A DNA stretch of 11,429 nucleotides from Actinotalea sp. (GTDB lineage: Bacteria > Actinomycetota > Actinomycetes > Actinomycetales > Cellulomonadaceae): the NCBI GenBank assembly GCA_014360395.1, contig JACIXM010000031.1, positions 1 through 11,429 of the forward strand, given 5' to 3'. The translations under genes and the position numbers were made by a program. This document shows positions 1 to 6,282 of this stretch, one piece after another. Numbering within the stretch: position 1 is the first letter of the stretch; every line of letters begins with the position of its first letter. A model generated the notes under the pieces. The model worked only from the letters and a program-made list of their open reading frames with translations. It was not told the DNA's origin and made no database searches.

Positions 1-125
1 CCGCGCCGACGGCGTGCCGTGACCCTCGGCCGCGGCTCGCGCGACGCCGCCGGCGCGGTCACCCGGCTGAGACGGTGCTGTGACCGCGGGCTCCGACGGC
101 GGCCCCGCCGGCCCGCCGTGTGACG

Positions 126-1073
126 ATGACGGACGTGAGCACGAGCCGCCCCCGTCACCCGCTCGCGCGCGCCCGCGCGGGCCTGGCCGGCGCGCTGCTG
201 ACCCGGGTCGCCGGGCCCGAGCCGGCGCAGGCACGCAACGCCATCCACGCCGCGCCCGGACCCCGGTGGTTCGACCCGGGCAGCCCGATCGGGCGGGTGC
301 ACGGGGACGCCTCGATGTTCCCCGGCGGCGTGCGCGCCCTGCTCCTGCAGTCCCTGCACCCTCGCGCCATGGCGGCGGTCGCCGGTCACTCGGGCTACCG
401 GCAGGACCCGTGGGGTCGGCTCCAGCGCACCGCGACCTTCCTCGCCGCCACCACCTTCGGCCCCGCCGACGGCGCCCGGCAGGCCGTCGAGGTGGTCAAG
501 GCCGTGCACCGGCGGATCAAGGGCACCACGCCGGACGGGGAGCCGTACGAGGCGGACGACCCGCACCTGCTGCGCTGGGTGCACGTGGCGGAGGTCGACA
601 GCTTCCTCGCCGCGCACCAGCACTACGGGCGCCGCCCGCTCGACGCGGCCGGGTGCGACGAGTACCTGCGCCAGGCCGCCGTCGTCGGCCGCGAGCTCGG
701 GGCCACGGACCTGCCGCTGACGCTCGCGGAGCTGCGGGAGCAGATCGAGGCGTACCGGCCCGAGCTGCGGTCCACGCCCGCGGCGCTGGAGGCGGCGCAC
801 TTCCTCCTGCGCGAGCCGCCGCTGCCCCGACCGGTCCGCCCCGGCTACCGGCTCATCACCGCCGCGGGCATCGCCCTGCTGCCCCGGTGGTCCCGGGAGC
901 CCCTCGGGCTGTCGGACGCGCCCCGCCTCGAGCGCGCCGTGGTGCGGCCCGTCGGCCGGTTCGTCACCGGGACCATCCGCTGGGCCCTGGACTCCGTCCC
1001 GGCGGCCGACCCGCCCGGGCCCCTCGTCCTCACCCCGCCCGACGGCGCCCGGCCCGCCCCGTCCGACGCGTGA
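126..1073 (+). CDS. MpaB/DUF2236 family oxygenase-like protein
   Basis: A 315-aa soluble protein that I place in the oxygenase MpaB/DUF2236 family, whose characterised relatives (fungal MpaB, latex-clearing protein Lcp) are heme-dependent oxygenases. Seen here: the family-type stretch around residues 57-80 (RVHGDASMFPGG, then LLLQSLHPRAM with His78), and a second conserved segment RWVHVAEVDSFL with His153, followed by HQHYG. His78 and His153 are my candidates for heme or metal ligands, by family pattern only. No signal peptide or membrane helix is evident; the C-terminus is Pro/Ala-rich and disordered-looking. The ATG at 126 is chosen; an in-frame GTG at 120 would add two residues, and neither has a clear Shine-Dalgarno site or a TAnnnT box in front. 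It is followed after 49 nt by an ABC transporter with its own promoter, so a functional link is not shown. Substrate unknown. Confidence 0.8.
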   Translation: MTDVSTSRPRHPLARARAGLAGALLTRVAGPEPAQARNAIHAAPGPRWFDPGSPIGRVHGDASMFPGGVRALLLQSLHPRAMAAVAGHSGYRQDPWGRLQRTATFLAATTFGPADGARQAVEVVKAVHRRIKGTTPDGEPYEADDPHLLRWVHVAEVDSFLAAHQHYGRRPLDAAGCDEYLRQAAVVGRELGATDLPLTLAELREQIEAYRPELRSTPAALEAAHFLLREPPLPRPVRPGYRLITAAGIALLPRWSREPLGLSDAPRLERAVVRPVGRFVTGTIRWALDSVPAADPPGPLVLTPPDGARPAPSDA

Positions 1074-1109
1074 CCCGCGCGGCCCTGCCGACCGTGCCAC
1101 GGCGGGCCC

Positions 1110-1115
1110 TAGGCT
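1110..1115 (+). promoter_or_regulatory. -10 box (TAGGCT) of the ABC transporter genes, leaderless type
   Basis: TAGGCT lies 7 nt before the GTG at 1123, so transcription would start at or next to the G of the start codon. No convincing -35 hexamer is visible (CTGCCG at 1085-1090 is poor). No Shine-Dalgarno sequence fits between the box and the start, which agrees with a leaderless mRNA. Prediction from sequence only. Confidence 0.6.
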
Positions 1116-1122
1116 CGCCGTC

Positions 1123-1881
1123 GTGATCGCCCTGCGCCTGCGCGGTCTCGTCAAGCGCTTCGGCGCGACGACGGCCGTCGCGGGCATCGACCTGGACATC
1201 CCGGCCGGCTCCTTCTACGGGGTCGTCGGGCCCAACGGCGCGGGCAAGACGACCACCCTGTCCATGGCCACGGGCCTGTTGCTGCCCGACGCCGGGACGG
1301 TGCACGTCCACGACGTCGACGTGTGGCGCCGCCCGCGCGACGCCGCCCCGCTGCTCGGCGTCCTGCCGGATGGGCTGCGCCTCTTCGACCGCCTCACCGG
1401 CCCGGAGCTGATCTCCTACTCCGGCCTGCTGCGCGGCATGGACCGGGACGTCCTCGCCGCGCGCCGGGACGACCTGGTGACCGCGCTGGACCTCGCCGGC
1501 GCGGGCAGCACGCTGGTCAAGGACTACTCCGCGGGCATGACGAAGAAGGTCGCGCTGGCCTGCGCGCTCGTGCACGCGCCCCGGGTCCTCGTGCTGGACG
1601 AGCCGTTCGAGGCGGTCGACCCCGTCTCGGCCACCGCCATCCGCGGCATCCTGCGGGGCTTCGTCGCCGCGGGCGGCACGGTCGTCCTGTCCAGCCACGT
1701 CATGGCGCTGGTGGAGCAGGTGTGCGACCACGTCGCGGTCGTCGGTGGCGGCCGCGTGCTGGCCGCCGGGAGCCTGGAGGAGGTCCGCGCCGGGCAGGAC
1801 CTCGAGAGCCGGTTCGTGGCCCTGCTCGGCGGCACCCGGGAGCAGACGGACCTCGCGTGGCTGCGACCGTCCTCCGGCTGA
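1123..1881 (+). CDS. ABC transporter ATP-binding protein
   Basis: A 252-aa nucleotide-binding subunit of an ABC-2-type exporter that powers the permease encoded next. Motifs in order: Walker A GPNGAGKT (residues 36-43), Q-loop region LGVLPDG (78-84), signature YSAGM (135-139), Walker B VLVLDE (155-160) with the D-loop EAVDP, and switch His192 in LSSH. The signature departs from LSGGQ, and the Q-loop glutamine is replaced by Asp; similar departures are common in exporter ATPases of this group, so activity is still expected. The GTG start at 1123 gives a normal N-terminus (strand, RFG, then Walker A) and sits 7 nt after a -10 box. The 3' end overlaps the permease by about 25 nt, implying one transcript and coupled translation. 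The transported substrate cannot be told from the sequence. Confidence 0.93.
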   Translation: MIALRLRGLVKRFGATTAVAGIDLDIPAGSFYGVVGPNGAGKTTTLSMATGLLLPDAGTVHVHDVDVWRRPRDAAPLLGVLPDGLRLFDRLTGPELISYSGLLRGMDRDVLAARRDDLVTALDLAGAGSTLVKDYSAGMTKKVALACALVHAPRVLVLDEPFEAVDPVSATAIRGILRGFVAAGGTVVLSSHVMALVEQVCDHVAVVGGGRVLAAGSLEEVRAGQDLESRFVALLGGTREQTDLAWLRPSSG

Positions 1882-3473
1882 GGGCCGCGATGCTGCGGCG
1901 CGCCCTCGCCGCGGAGCCGTGGCGCCTGGTGCTGCTGGTCCTCGGCGCTGTGTGGGCCCTGCTGACGGTGCCGTCGGTGCTCGGCGGCATGACCTGGGTC
2001 TCGCTCCAGTCGCCCGACGTCGCCCACGACGTCCTCGTCGTCGGCGGGACGCTCCTGCTGCTCGGCTGGGCCGTCGTGCCCGTCCTCGTGCCGGGGCTGG
2101 ACGACTCCCTCGACGTGCGCCGGTTCGCCACGACCGGGATCGCGCCCGCGCGCCTCGTGCCGGGCCTCCTCCTGGCGTCCCTGCTCGGTGTCCCCACGGC
2201 GTTCACGGCGATGCTCACGCTCGCGCCGGTCGTCGCGTGGGGGGCACCGGGCCGCGGTGCCGCCCAGCTCGCTGCCGTCGCGATGGCGCCCGTCCTGCTC
2301 GTCACCTGCGTCGCGACGGCCCGCGTCAGCACGGGGCTGCTCGCCCGGCTCCTCGGGGCCCGGCGCTCGCGGGAGGTCGCGCTGGGCGCGGCGCTGACCG
2401 CCGTCGTCGGGCTCGTCGTCGTGGTGCGGCAGGCGCGCCGGCTCGGCCTGGAGGGGGTGCTCGAGGGCGTCCCCGAGGTCGCCGCCGTCCTGGGCTGGAC
2501 GCCCCTGGCGGCGGGGTGGTCCGCCCCTGCCCTGCTCGCGGCGGGCGACGTGGCCGGAGCCGTCGGGCAGATGCTCGTCGCGGTGGCGGGCGCCGCGGGC
2601 GCGCTCACGGCGTGGGCCGTGCTGCTGCGGTGGACCCTCGTCCGCCCGCCCTCACGCGCCGAGCGCGCGCGTCGGCGTCGGGACTCCCTGCTGGCGGCGC
2701 GGCCCGGGACCGTCCCCGGCGGCTCCCGGACGACGGCGCCCCGGCCCGGCCTGGTCGCGGCGCGCGCCGTGGCACTGCGAGGCCTGCGGTCGTGGACGGC
2801 CGACCCCCGCTACACCAGCGCCCTCGTCGCGGCCGTCGCCCTTCCGGTGGTCGTCGTGCTGCTGGCCGCCACGGTCGTGGACGCCCCGGCCGCGGTCGTG
2901 CTGAGCATGGCGCTGCTCATGGCCGGGACCATCGCGTGGGGCCGGCACAACGACACCGCCTTCGACGGCTCCGCGCACTGGCTGCACGTGGTCGCCCGCG
3001 TGCCGGGATGGGCCGACCGCGCCGGGCGGGCGGGGGCGACCCTGGTGTGGGCCCTCCCGCTCGTGGTCGGGGTGGGCGTGCTCGGGGCGCTCGTCTCGGG
3101 GCGGCCGGAGCTGGCGCCGGCGAGCGTCGGCGCCGCGGTCTACGTCCTCGGCGCCGGTCTGGCGGTGTCGGCGGTCTCCAGCGCCACGCTCGTCTACCCG
3201 GTCCCCGCACCGGGGGCGAGCCCGTACGCGACGCAGGTGGGTGCGCTCGGGGCCAGCCTCGTGGCGCAGCTCGTCACCTCGCTCGCCACCGCTGCGCTGT
3301 GCCTGCCGGTGACCGCGCTCTACGCCGTCGTCCTGTGGTGGGAGCCGGGACTCGCCTGGGCCGTCCTGGTCGCCGGCCTGCTCGGCGGGGCGGGGCTGGT
3401 GGCAGCGGGCGTGGCGGTCGGCGGGCAGGTCTACGACACCCGCGCCGTGCGCCTGCTCGCGCGGCTGGAGTGA
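1857..3473 (+). CDS. ABC-2-type transporter permease, about 12 membrane helices
   Basis: A 538-aa integral membrane protein, partner of the ATPase just before it. Long hydrophobic stretches occur along the whole chain, roughly 12 in number, beginning with LVLLVLGAVWALL near the N-terminus and ending with a Gly/Ala-rich helix before the last 15 residues. A charged cytoplasmic-type loop rich in Arg (around RAERARRRRDS) divides the protein into two halves. The segment NDTAFDGSAHWLHV, with an acidic Asn-Asp...Asp pattern followed by an aromatic, is typical of large actinobacterial ABC-2 permeases as I remember them. The GTG at 1857 is preferred because it keeps the amphipathic VLRLRAAMLRRAL segment that homologues have before helix 1; the ATG at 1890, with AGGG about 6 nt upstream, is the alternative (527 aa). 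Substrate unknown. Confidence 0.85.
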   Translation: MAATVLRLRAAMLRRALAAEPWRLVLLVLGAVWALLTVPSVLGGMTWVSLQSPDVAHDVLVVGGTLLLLGWAVVPVLVPGLDDSLDVRRFATTGIAPARLVPGLLLASLLGVPTAFTAMLTLAPVVAWGAPGRGAAQLAAVAMAPVLLVTCVATARVSTGLLARLLGARRSREVALGAALTAVVGLVVVVRQARRLGLEGVLEGVPEVAAVLGWTPLAAGWSAPALLAAGDVAGAVGQMLVAVAGAAGALTAWAVLLRWTLVRPPSRAERARRRRDSLLAARPGTVPGGSRTTAPRPGLVAARAVALRGLRSWTADPRYTSALVAAVALPVVVVLLAATVVDAPAAVVLSMALLMAGTIAWGRHNDTAFDGSAHWLHVVARVPGWADRAGRAGATLVWALPLVVGVGVLGALVSGRPELAPASVGAAVYVLGAGLAVSAVSSATLVYPVPAPGASPYATQVGALGASLVAQLVTSLATAALCLPVTALYAVVLWWEPGLAWAVLVAGLLGGAGLVAAGVAVGGQVYDTRAVRLLARLE

Positions 3474-3511
3474 GCCGGGCCCGGCGCCGTCGTCGTGTCG
3501 GTCGGCGGACG

Positions 3512-3517
3512 TAGACT
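3512..3517 (+). promoter_or_regulatory. -10 box (TAGACT) of the DUF3039-helicase unit, leaderless type
   Basis: TAGACT ends 7 nt before the ATG at 3525, placing the predicted transcription start on the A of ATG. There is no good -35 at 17-18 nt upstream and no Shine-Dalgarno sequence. It lies in the 51-nt gap after the permease stop, so the unit can be transcribed independently of the transporter. Confidence 0.6.
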
Positions 3518-3524
3518 GCGGCGC

Positions 3525-3878
3525 ATGAGCCAGACCACCGGACCCGAGGACCCGTACGGCGCCCCTGGTGACGGCACGTCGACGAGCGTGCTGGAGCGGA
3601 CGGAGGCCCGCGAGGAGCTCGAGCCCGGTGACAGCGAGCGGTTCTCGCACTACGTCCGCAAGGAGAAGATCCTCGAGTCGGCGATGACGGGCAACCCCGT
3701 CGTCGCGCTCTGCGGCAAGGTCTGGGTGCCGGGGCGGGACCCGAAGAAGTTCCCGGTCTGCCCGGTGTGCAAGGAGATCTACGACGGCCTGCGGGACCCG
3801 CAGGACGGCGGGCCCGGCGACTCCGGCGGCTCCGGCTCCGGCGGCTCCGGCGCGGGCTTCGGCTCCGGCGGCCGGTGA
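3525..3878 (+). CDS. DUF3039 domain protein, putative zinc-binding
   Basis: A 117-aa protein that I recognise as DUF3039, a small actinobacterial family of unknown function. The acidic N-terminal 40 residues (EREAREELEPGD-like) lead into a core with HYVRK (His42), ALCGKVWVP (Cys63) and PVCPVCKEIYDGL (Cys79 and Cys82). The CxxC plus the upstream Cys and His could hold one zinc ion; that is inference, not shown. The last 20 residues are a Gly/Ser tail encoded by tandem CTCCGG-type repeats, probably a flexible linker and likely variable between strains. The ATG at 3525 is chosen because it directly follows a -10 box; an in-frame GTG at 3495 would lie upstream of that promoter. Its stop overlaps the helicase start in GTGA, so the two proteins are probably made together. 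Confidence 0.88.
   Translation: MSQTTGPEDPYGAPGDGTSTSVLERTEAREELEPGDSERFSHYVRKEKILESAMTGNPVVALCGKVWVPGRDPKKFPVCPVCKEIYDGLRDPQDGGPGDSGGSGSGGSGAGFGSGGR
3821..3872 (+). repeat. Short tandem CTCCGG/CTCCGGCGG repeats coding a Gly-Ser tail
   Basis: Units CTCCGGCGG and CTCCGG alternate several times at the 3' end of the DUF3039 gene and encode a GGSGSGGSG-type tail. Such a run can change length by slippage. A change by multiples of 3 nt would keep the frame; any other change would alter the stop codon and the coupling to the helicase. Confidence 0.65.
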
Positions 3879-5701
3879 GCCGCCACCACCACGGCGCCCG
3901 GCACCACGGACACCCTGCACAGCAGGGTCCTGCCGCCGCGTCCACCGCCGCCGCGTCCCACCTGCCGCCGGCCTTCCCCGGCCGAGCCCCGTGGGGCACC
4001 GCCCAGAAGCTGCGCGCCTGGCAGGCCGCCGCGATCGAGGCGTACGAGACCCGCCAGCCTCGCGACTTCCTCGCTGTCGCGACCCCGGGTGCGGGCAAGA
4101 CGACGTTCGCGCTGCGGATCGCGACGAACCTCCTGGAGCGGGGTGTCGTCCGCCGTGTGACGGTCGTGGCGCCGACGGAGCACCTCAAGCGGCAGTGGGC
4201 GGATGCGGCCGCCCGCGTCGGCATCCACCTGGACCCGAACTTCCGCAACGCCCAGGGTCGCCACGGCGCGCACTTCGACGGTGTCGCGGTGACGTACGCG
4301 CAGGTCGCGACCAAGCCCGCGCTGCACGCCGCGCGGACCGCCGCCGCGCCCACGCTCGTCATCCTCGACGAGATCCACCACGGCGGAGACGCCCTGTCCT
4401 GGGGCGACGCCGTCCGGGAGGCGTTCGAGGGCGCCACGCGCCGGCTGGCGCTGACGGGCACCCCGTTCCGCTCGGACACCGCCGCCATCCCGTTCGTCGA
4501 CTACGCGCCGGACGCGGACGGCATCAGGCGGTCCGTGGCCGACTACACCTACGGCTACGGCGACGCGCTGCGCGACGGCGTCGTCCGGCCGGTCCTGTTC
4601 CTGTCCTACAGCGGGTCGATGCGCTGGCGGACCCGGGCCGGGGACGAGGTGAGCGCGCGCCTCGGCGAGGAGTCGCTCACCAAGGACATGACCGCCCAGG
4701 CGTGGCGGACGGCCCTGGACCCCGAGGGCGAGTGGGTGCCCTCGGTGCTCGCCGCGGCGGACCGCCGACTGTCCGAGGTGCGGCGGACCGTCCCGGACGC
4801 CGGGGGCCTGGTGATCGCCACGGACCAGGCGGACGCCCGCGCGTACGCTGCCCACCTGCGCCGCCTCACCGGCGAGCCGGCGACCGTCGTCCTGTCCGAC
4901 GACGACGGCGCCTCCGACCGGATCGACACGTTCTCGGCGGGCGACTCCCGCTGGATGGTCGCTGTCCGCATGGTGTCCGAGGGCGTGGACGTGCCGCGGC
5001 TCGCCGTCGGCGTCTACGCCACCTCCACCGCCACCCCGCTGTTCTTCGCCCAGGCCGTGGGCCGGTTCGTGCGCGTGCGCAAGCGCGGCGAGACGGCCTC
5101 GGTGTTCCTGCCGAGCGTCCCGCAGCTCCTGGCGCTCGCGGCGACCCTGGAGCTCGAGCGGGACCACGCGCTGGACCGCCCCACCGGCCCGGACGCGCCG
5201 GCGGAGGAGGACCTCCTGCTCCTGGAGGCCAACCGCACGGAGCGTGGCTCCGACGCGCTGGGCGAGGACGGGGCGGGTGCGTTCCAGGCGCTCGAGGCTC
5301 AGGCGAGCTTCGACCGCGTCCTGTTCGACGGCGGGGAGTTCGGTACCGGTGCCGACGTCGGCTCCGAGGAGGAGCTGGACTTCCTCGGCCTGCCCGGGCT
5401 CCTCGACGCGGACCAGGTCCGGACGCTGCTGAGCCAGCGTCAGGCGGAGCAGGTCGGGCGGGGCAAGGGCAGCGGCCGCCCACCGGATGCGCCCCGGGTC
5501 GACCACCGCCGACTGGCGGAGCTGCGCAAGGAGCTCAACGCGCTGGTCGGGGCGTGGGCGCGGCGCAGCGGTCAGCCGCACGGCTCCGTCCACACCGAGC
5601 TGCGGCGACGGTGCGGGGGACCGGAGGTGGCGACGGCGACCGAGGAGCAGCTCGTCGCCCGGACGGCGATGGTTCGCGACTGGTTCGTGGGGCGGCGATG
5701 A
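3875..5701 (+). CDS. Superfamily 2 DEAD/DEAH-type helicase
   Basis: A 608-aa nucleic-acid-dependent ATPase of superfamily 2, closest in motif style to XPB/Rad25-like and restriction-type helicases. Motifs: LRAWQ...AIEA (Q50 region), motif I ATPGAGKTT (69-77), Ia VVAPTEHLKRQW (97-108), motif II DEIHH (165-169), motif III LTGTPFRSD (193-201), motif V MVSEGVDVPRL (366-376) and motif VI QAVGRFVRVR (393-402); all key residues are intact. An extra C-terminal region carries a basic helical module (about 547-605) with GQPHGSVHTELRRRCGG. The first 15 residues are His-rich (HHH, HH, H). The GTG at 3875 overlaps the stop of the DUF3039 gene (GTGA), lacks a Shine-Dalgarno site, and is the only start that keeps motif I; the frame continues upstream only as a shadow of DUF3039. 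Whether it acts on DNA or RNA is not known. Confidence 0.9.
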   Translation: MSRHHHGARHHGHPAQQGPAAASTAAASHLPPAFPGRAPWGTAQKLRAWQAAAIEAYETRQPRDFLAVATPGAGKTTFALRIATNLLERGVVRRVTVVAPTEHLKRQWADAAARVGIHLDPNFRNAQGRHGAHFDGVAVTYAQVATKPALHAARTAAAPTLVILDEIHHGGDALSWGDAVREAFEGATRRLALTGTPFRSDTAAIPFVDYAPDADGIRRSVADYTYGYGDALRDGVVRPVLFLSYSGSMRWRTRAGDEVSARLGEESLTKDMTAQAWRTALDPEGEWVPSVLAAADRRLSEVRRTVPDAGGLVIATDQADARAYAAHLRRLTGEPATVVLSDDDGASDRIDTFSAGDSRWMVAVRMVSEGVDVPRLAVGVYATSTATPLFFAQAVGRFVRVRKRGETASVFLPSVPQLLALAATLELERDHALDRPTGPDAPAEEDLLLLEANRTERGSDALGEDGAGAFQALEAQASFDRVLFDGGEFGTGADVGSEEELDFLGLPGLLDADQVRTLLSQRQAEQVGRGKGSGRPPDAPRVDHRRLAELRKELNALVGAWARRSGQPHGSVHTELRRRCGGPEVATATEEQLVARTAMVRDWFVGRR

Positions 5702-5762
5702 TCCCGAGGGCGTTCACGATGTGGGCGCCGCGCTCGGCGGGCGTTCCTCGCCGTATCGCCCG

Positions 5763-5781
5763 CCCAGGTCTCTGACCTGGG
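5763..5781. repeat. Perfect 8-bp inverted repeat, 3-nt loop
   Basis: CCCAGGTC and GACCTGGG are separated by TCT. The hairpin begins 61 nt after the helicase stop, so it may help end that transcript, but no T-run follows. It could equally be a dimeric regulator's operator. The symmetry is exact and the function is inferred. Confidence 0.6.
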
Positions 5782-5844
5782 ACGACGGCGCACGGGGCCG
5801 GTTGTACCAAAGGTCGATGAGTTCCGCGCGACTTCCTGTCAACC

Positions 5845-5871
5845 CCCCGTTCAAGATGCGGACCCCGTTCA
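5845..5871 (+). repeat. Direct repeat CCCCGTTCA x2 (18-bp period)
   Basis: CCCCGTTCA occurs at 5845-5853 and again at 5863-5871, about 80-110 nt before the ATG of the small membrane protein. A third, shorter copy, CGTTCA, is near 5711. The arrangement suits a tandem binding site for a regulator, but chance is not excluded. Confidence 0.45.
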
Positions 5872-5952
5872 GCGCTGCCACGCTCATCAGGACGACAACG
5901 TCCGCAGGACCTCCACGGTCCCGTCACAGGACTCGACCGAAAGGCAGACATC

Positions 5953-6108
5953 ATGCCCAGCTGGCTCCTCATTCTCATCGTCGGCATCGTCCTCCTCGTG
6001 TTCGGCATCGCCGTCGAGGCGGCGCAGTTCCTCATCTGGCTCGGCATCATCGTCCTGGTGGTGTCGCTGATCCTCGGGCTGGTCGGTGGCCGCCGCGGCA
6101 GGGTCTGA
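5953..6108 (+). CDS. 51-aa two-helix membrane protein
   Basis: A small hydrophobic protein, MPSWLLILIV at the start and GGRRGRV at the end. Residues about 4-20 (all Leu/Ile/Val/Gly) and 26-46 form two membrane helices joined by a short VEAAQF turn that contains the only acidic residue; the Arg-rich tail should be cytoplasmic by the positive-inside rule, which would also place the N-terminus inside. An AAAGG motif ends 8 nt before the ATG at 5953, a usable Shine-Dalgarno site, unlike the leaderless genes around it. The general form is like the tiny actinobacterial DUF6131-type membrane proteins, but I am not certain of the family. It is preceded by a 251-nt spacer with repeats, implying its own control, and followed by hairpins. 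Function unknown; small proteins of this shape are often stress-induced, which is only a suggestion. Confidence 0.72.
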   Translation: MPSWLLILIVGIVLLVFGIAVEAAQFLIWLGIIVLVVSLILGLVGGRRGRV

Positions 6109-6123
6109 CCCTGCGGTGACCGC

Positions 6124-6154
6124 GCCGGCACGTCACCCCAGGTGACCCGCCGGC
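6124..6154. terminator. Hairpin after the small membrane protein gene
   Basis: GTCACC (6132-6137) pairs with GGTGAC (6141-6146) around CCA, and GCCGGC copies at 6124-6129 and 6149-6154 can extend the stem across a 2-nt internal loop. It begins 16 nt past the stop codon. There is no T-run, which is common for hairpins in high-GC actinobacteria. Probably part of the termination region together with the larger hairpin that follows. Confidence 0.5.
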
Positions 6155-6171
6155 ACCCGGCACCGCACGCC

Positions 6172-6209
6172 CACGACGCCCGGTCCACCTCGGTGGGCCG
6201 GGCGTCGTG
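6172..6209. terminator. Bidirectional terminator, 17-bp stem with CTCG loop
   Basis: CACGACGCCCGG (6172-6183) pairs perfectly with CCGGGCGTCGTG (6198-6209), and the pairing continues inward through one T-G wobble and CCAC/GTGG to a four-base CTCG loop. It stands between the convergent ends of the small membrane protein gene and pncB, so it can serve both strands. A T-rich tail is lacking. Confidence 0.8.
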
Positions 6210-6282
6210 CTGCGTGCGGCCGTGCTGCGGCGGCCCGCGCGGACCCGTCCGGTCCAGGGGGCGGCGACGGCGGCGGCGGTGC

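Larger units (their letters stand above)
5702..5952. other. 251-nt spacer with visibly lower GC, candidate regulatory region
   Basis: The region between the helicase stop and the 51-aa membrane protein has no plausible gene of its own. The part from about 5800 to 5900 is noticeably less GC-rich than its surroundings. It holds a perfect 8-bp inverted repeat, a 9-bp direct repeat, and a short GGACG-ACAA-CGTCC hairpin (5890-5903). I could not find a TAnnnT box correctly placed for the small gene, so its promoter may belong to an alternative sigma factor or lie within this stretch unrecognised. Confidence 0.5.

Noticed and set aside
1..22. Possible 3' end of an upstream plus-strand gene (RADGVP then stop at 20-22).
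   Set aside because: Seven codons are too few to judge against the other open frames here.
1..62. Possible divergent gene starting with GTG at 62 on the minus strand, reading TAPAASREPRPRVTARRRR, like the N-terminus of a TetR-type regulator.
   Set aside because: Only 20 codons are visible before the window edge; high GC gives such open frames by chance, and no promoter or ribosome site supports the start. Needs sequence to the left.
3274..4488. Long minus-strand open frame of 404 codons across the permease end, DUF3039 and helicase start.
   Set aside because: It is Arg/Pro/Ser-rich, lies opposite three genes with clear family motifs, and shows no recognisable domain; a high-GC shadow frame.
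5837..5842. Perfect TTGACA on the minus strand, a possible -35 box.
   Set aside because: At 17 nt spacing the hexamer is CATCGA, not TAnnnT, and no minus-strand gene starts nearby.
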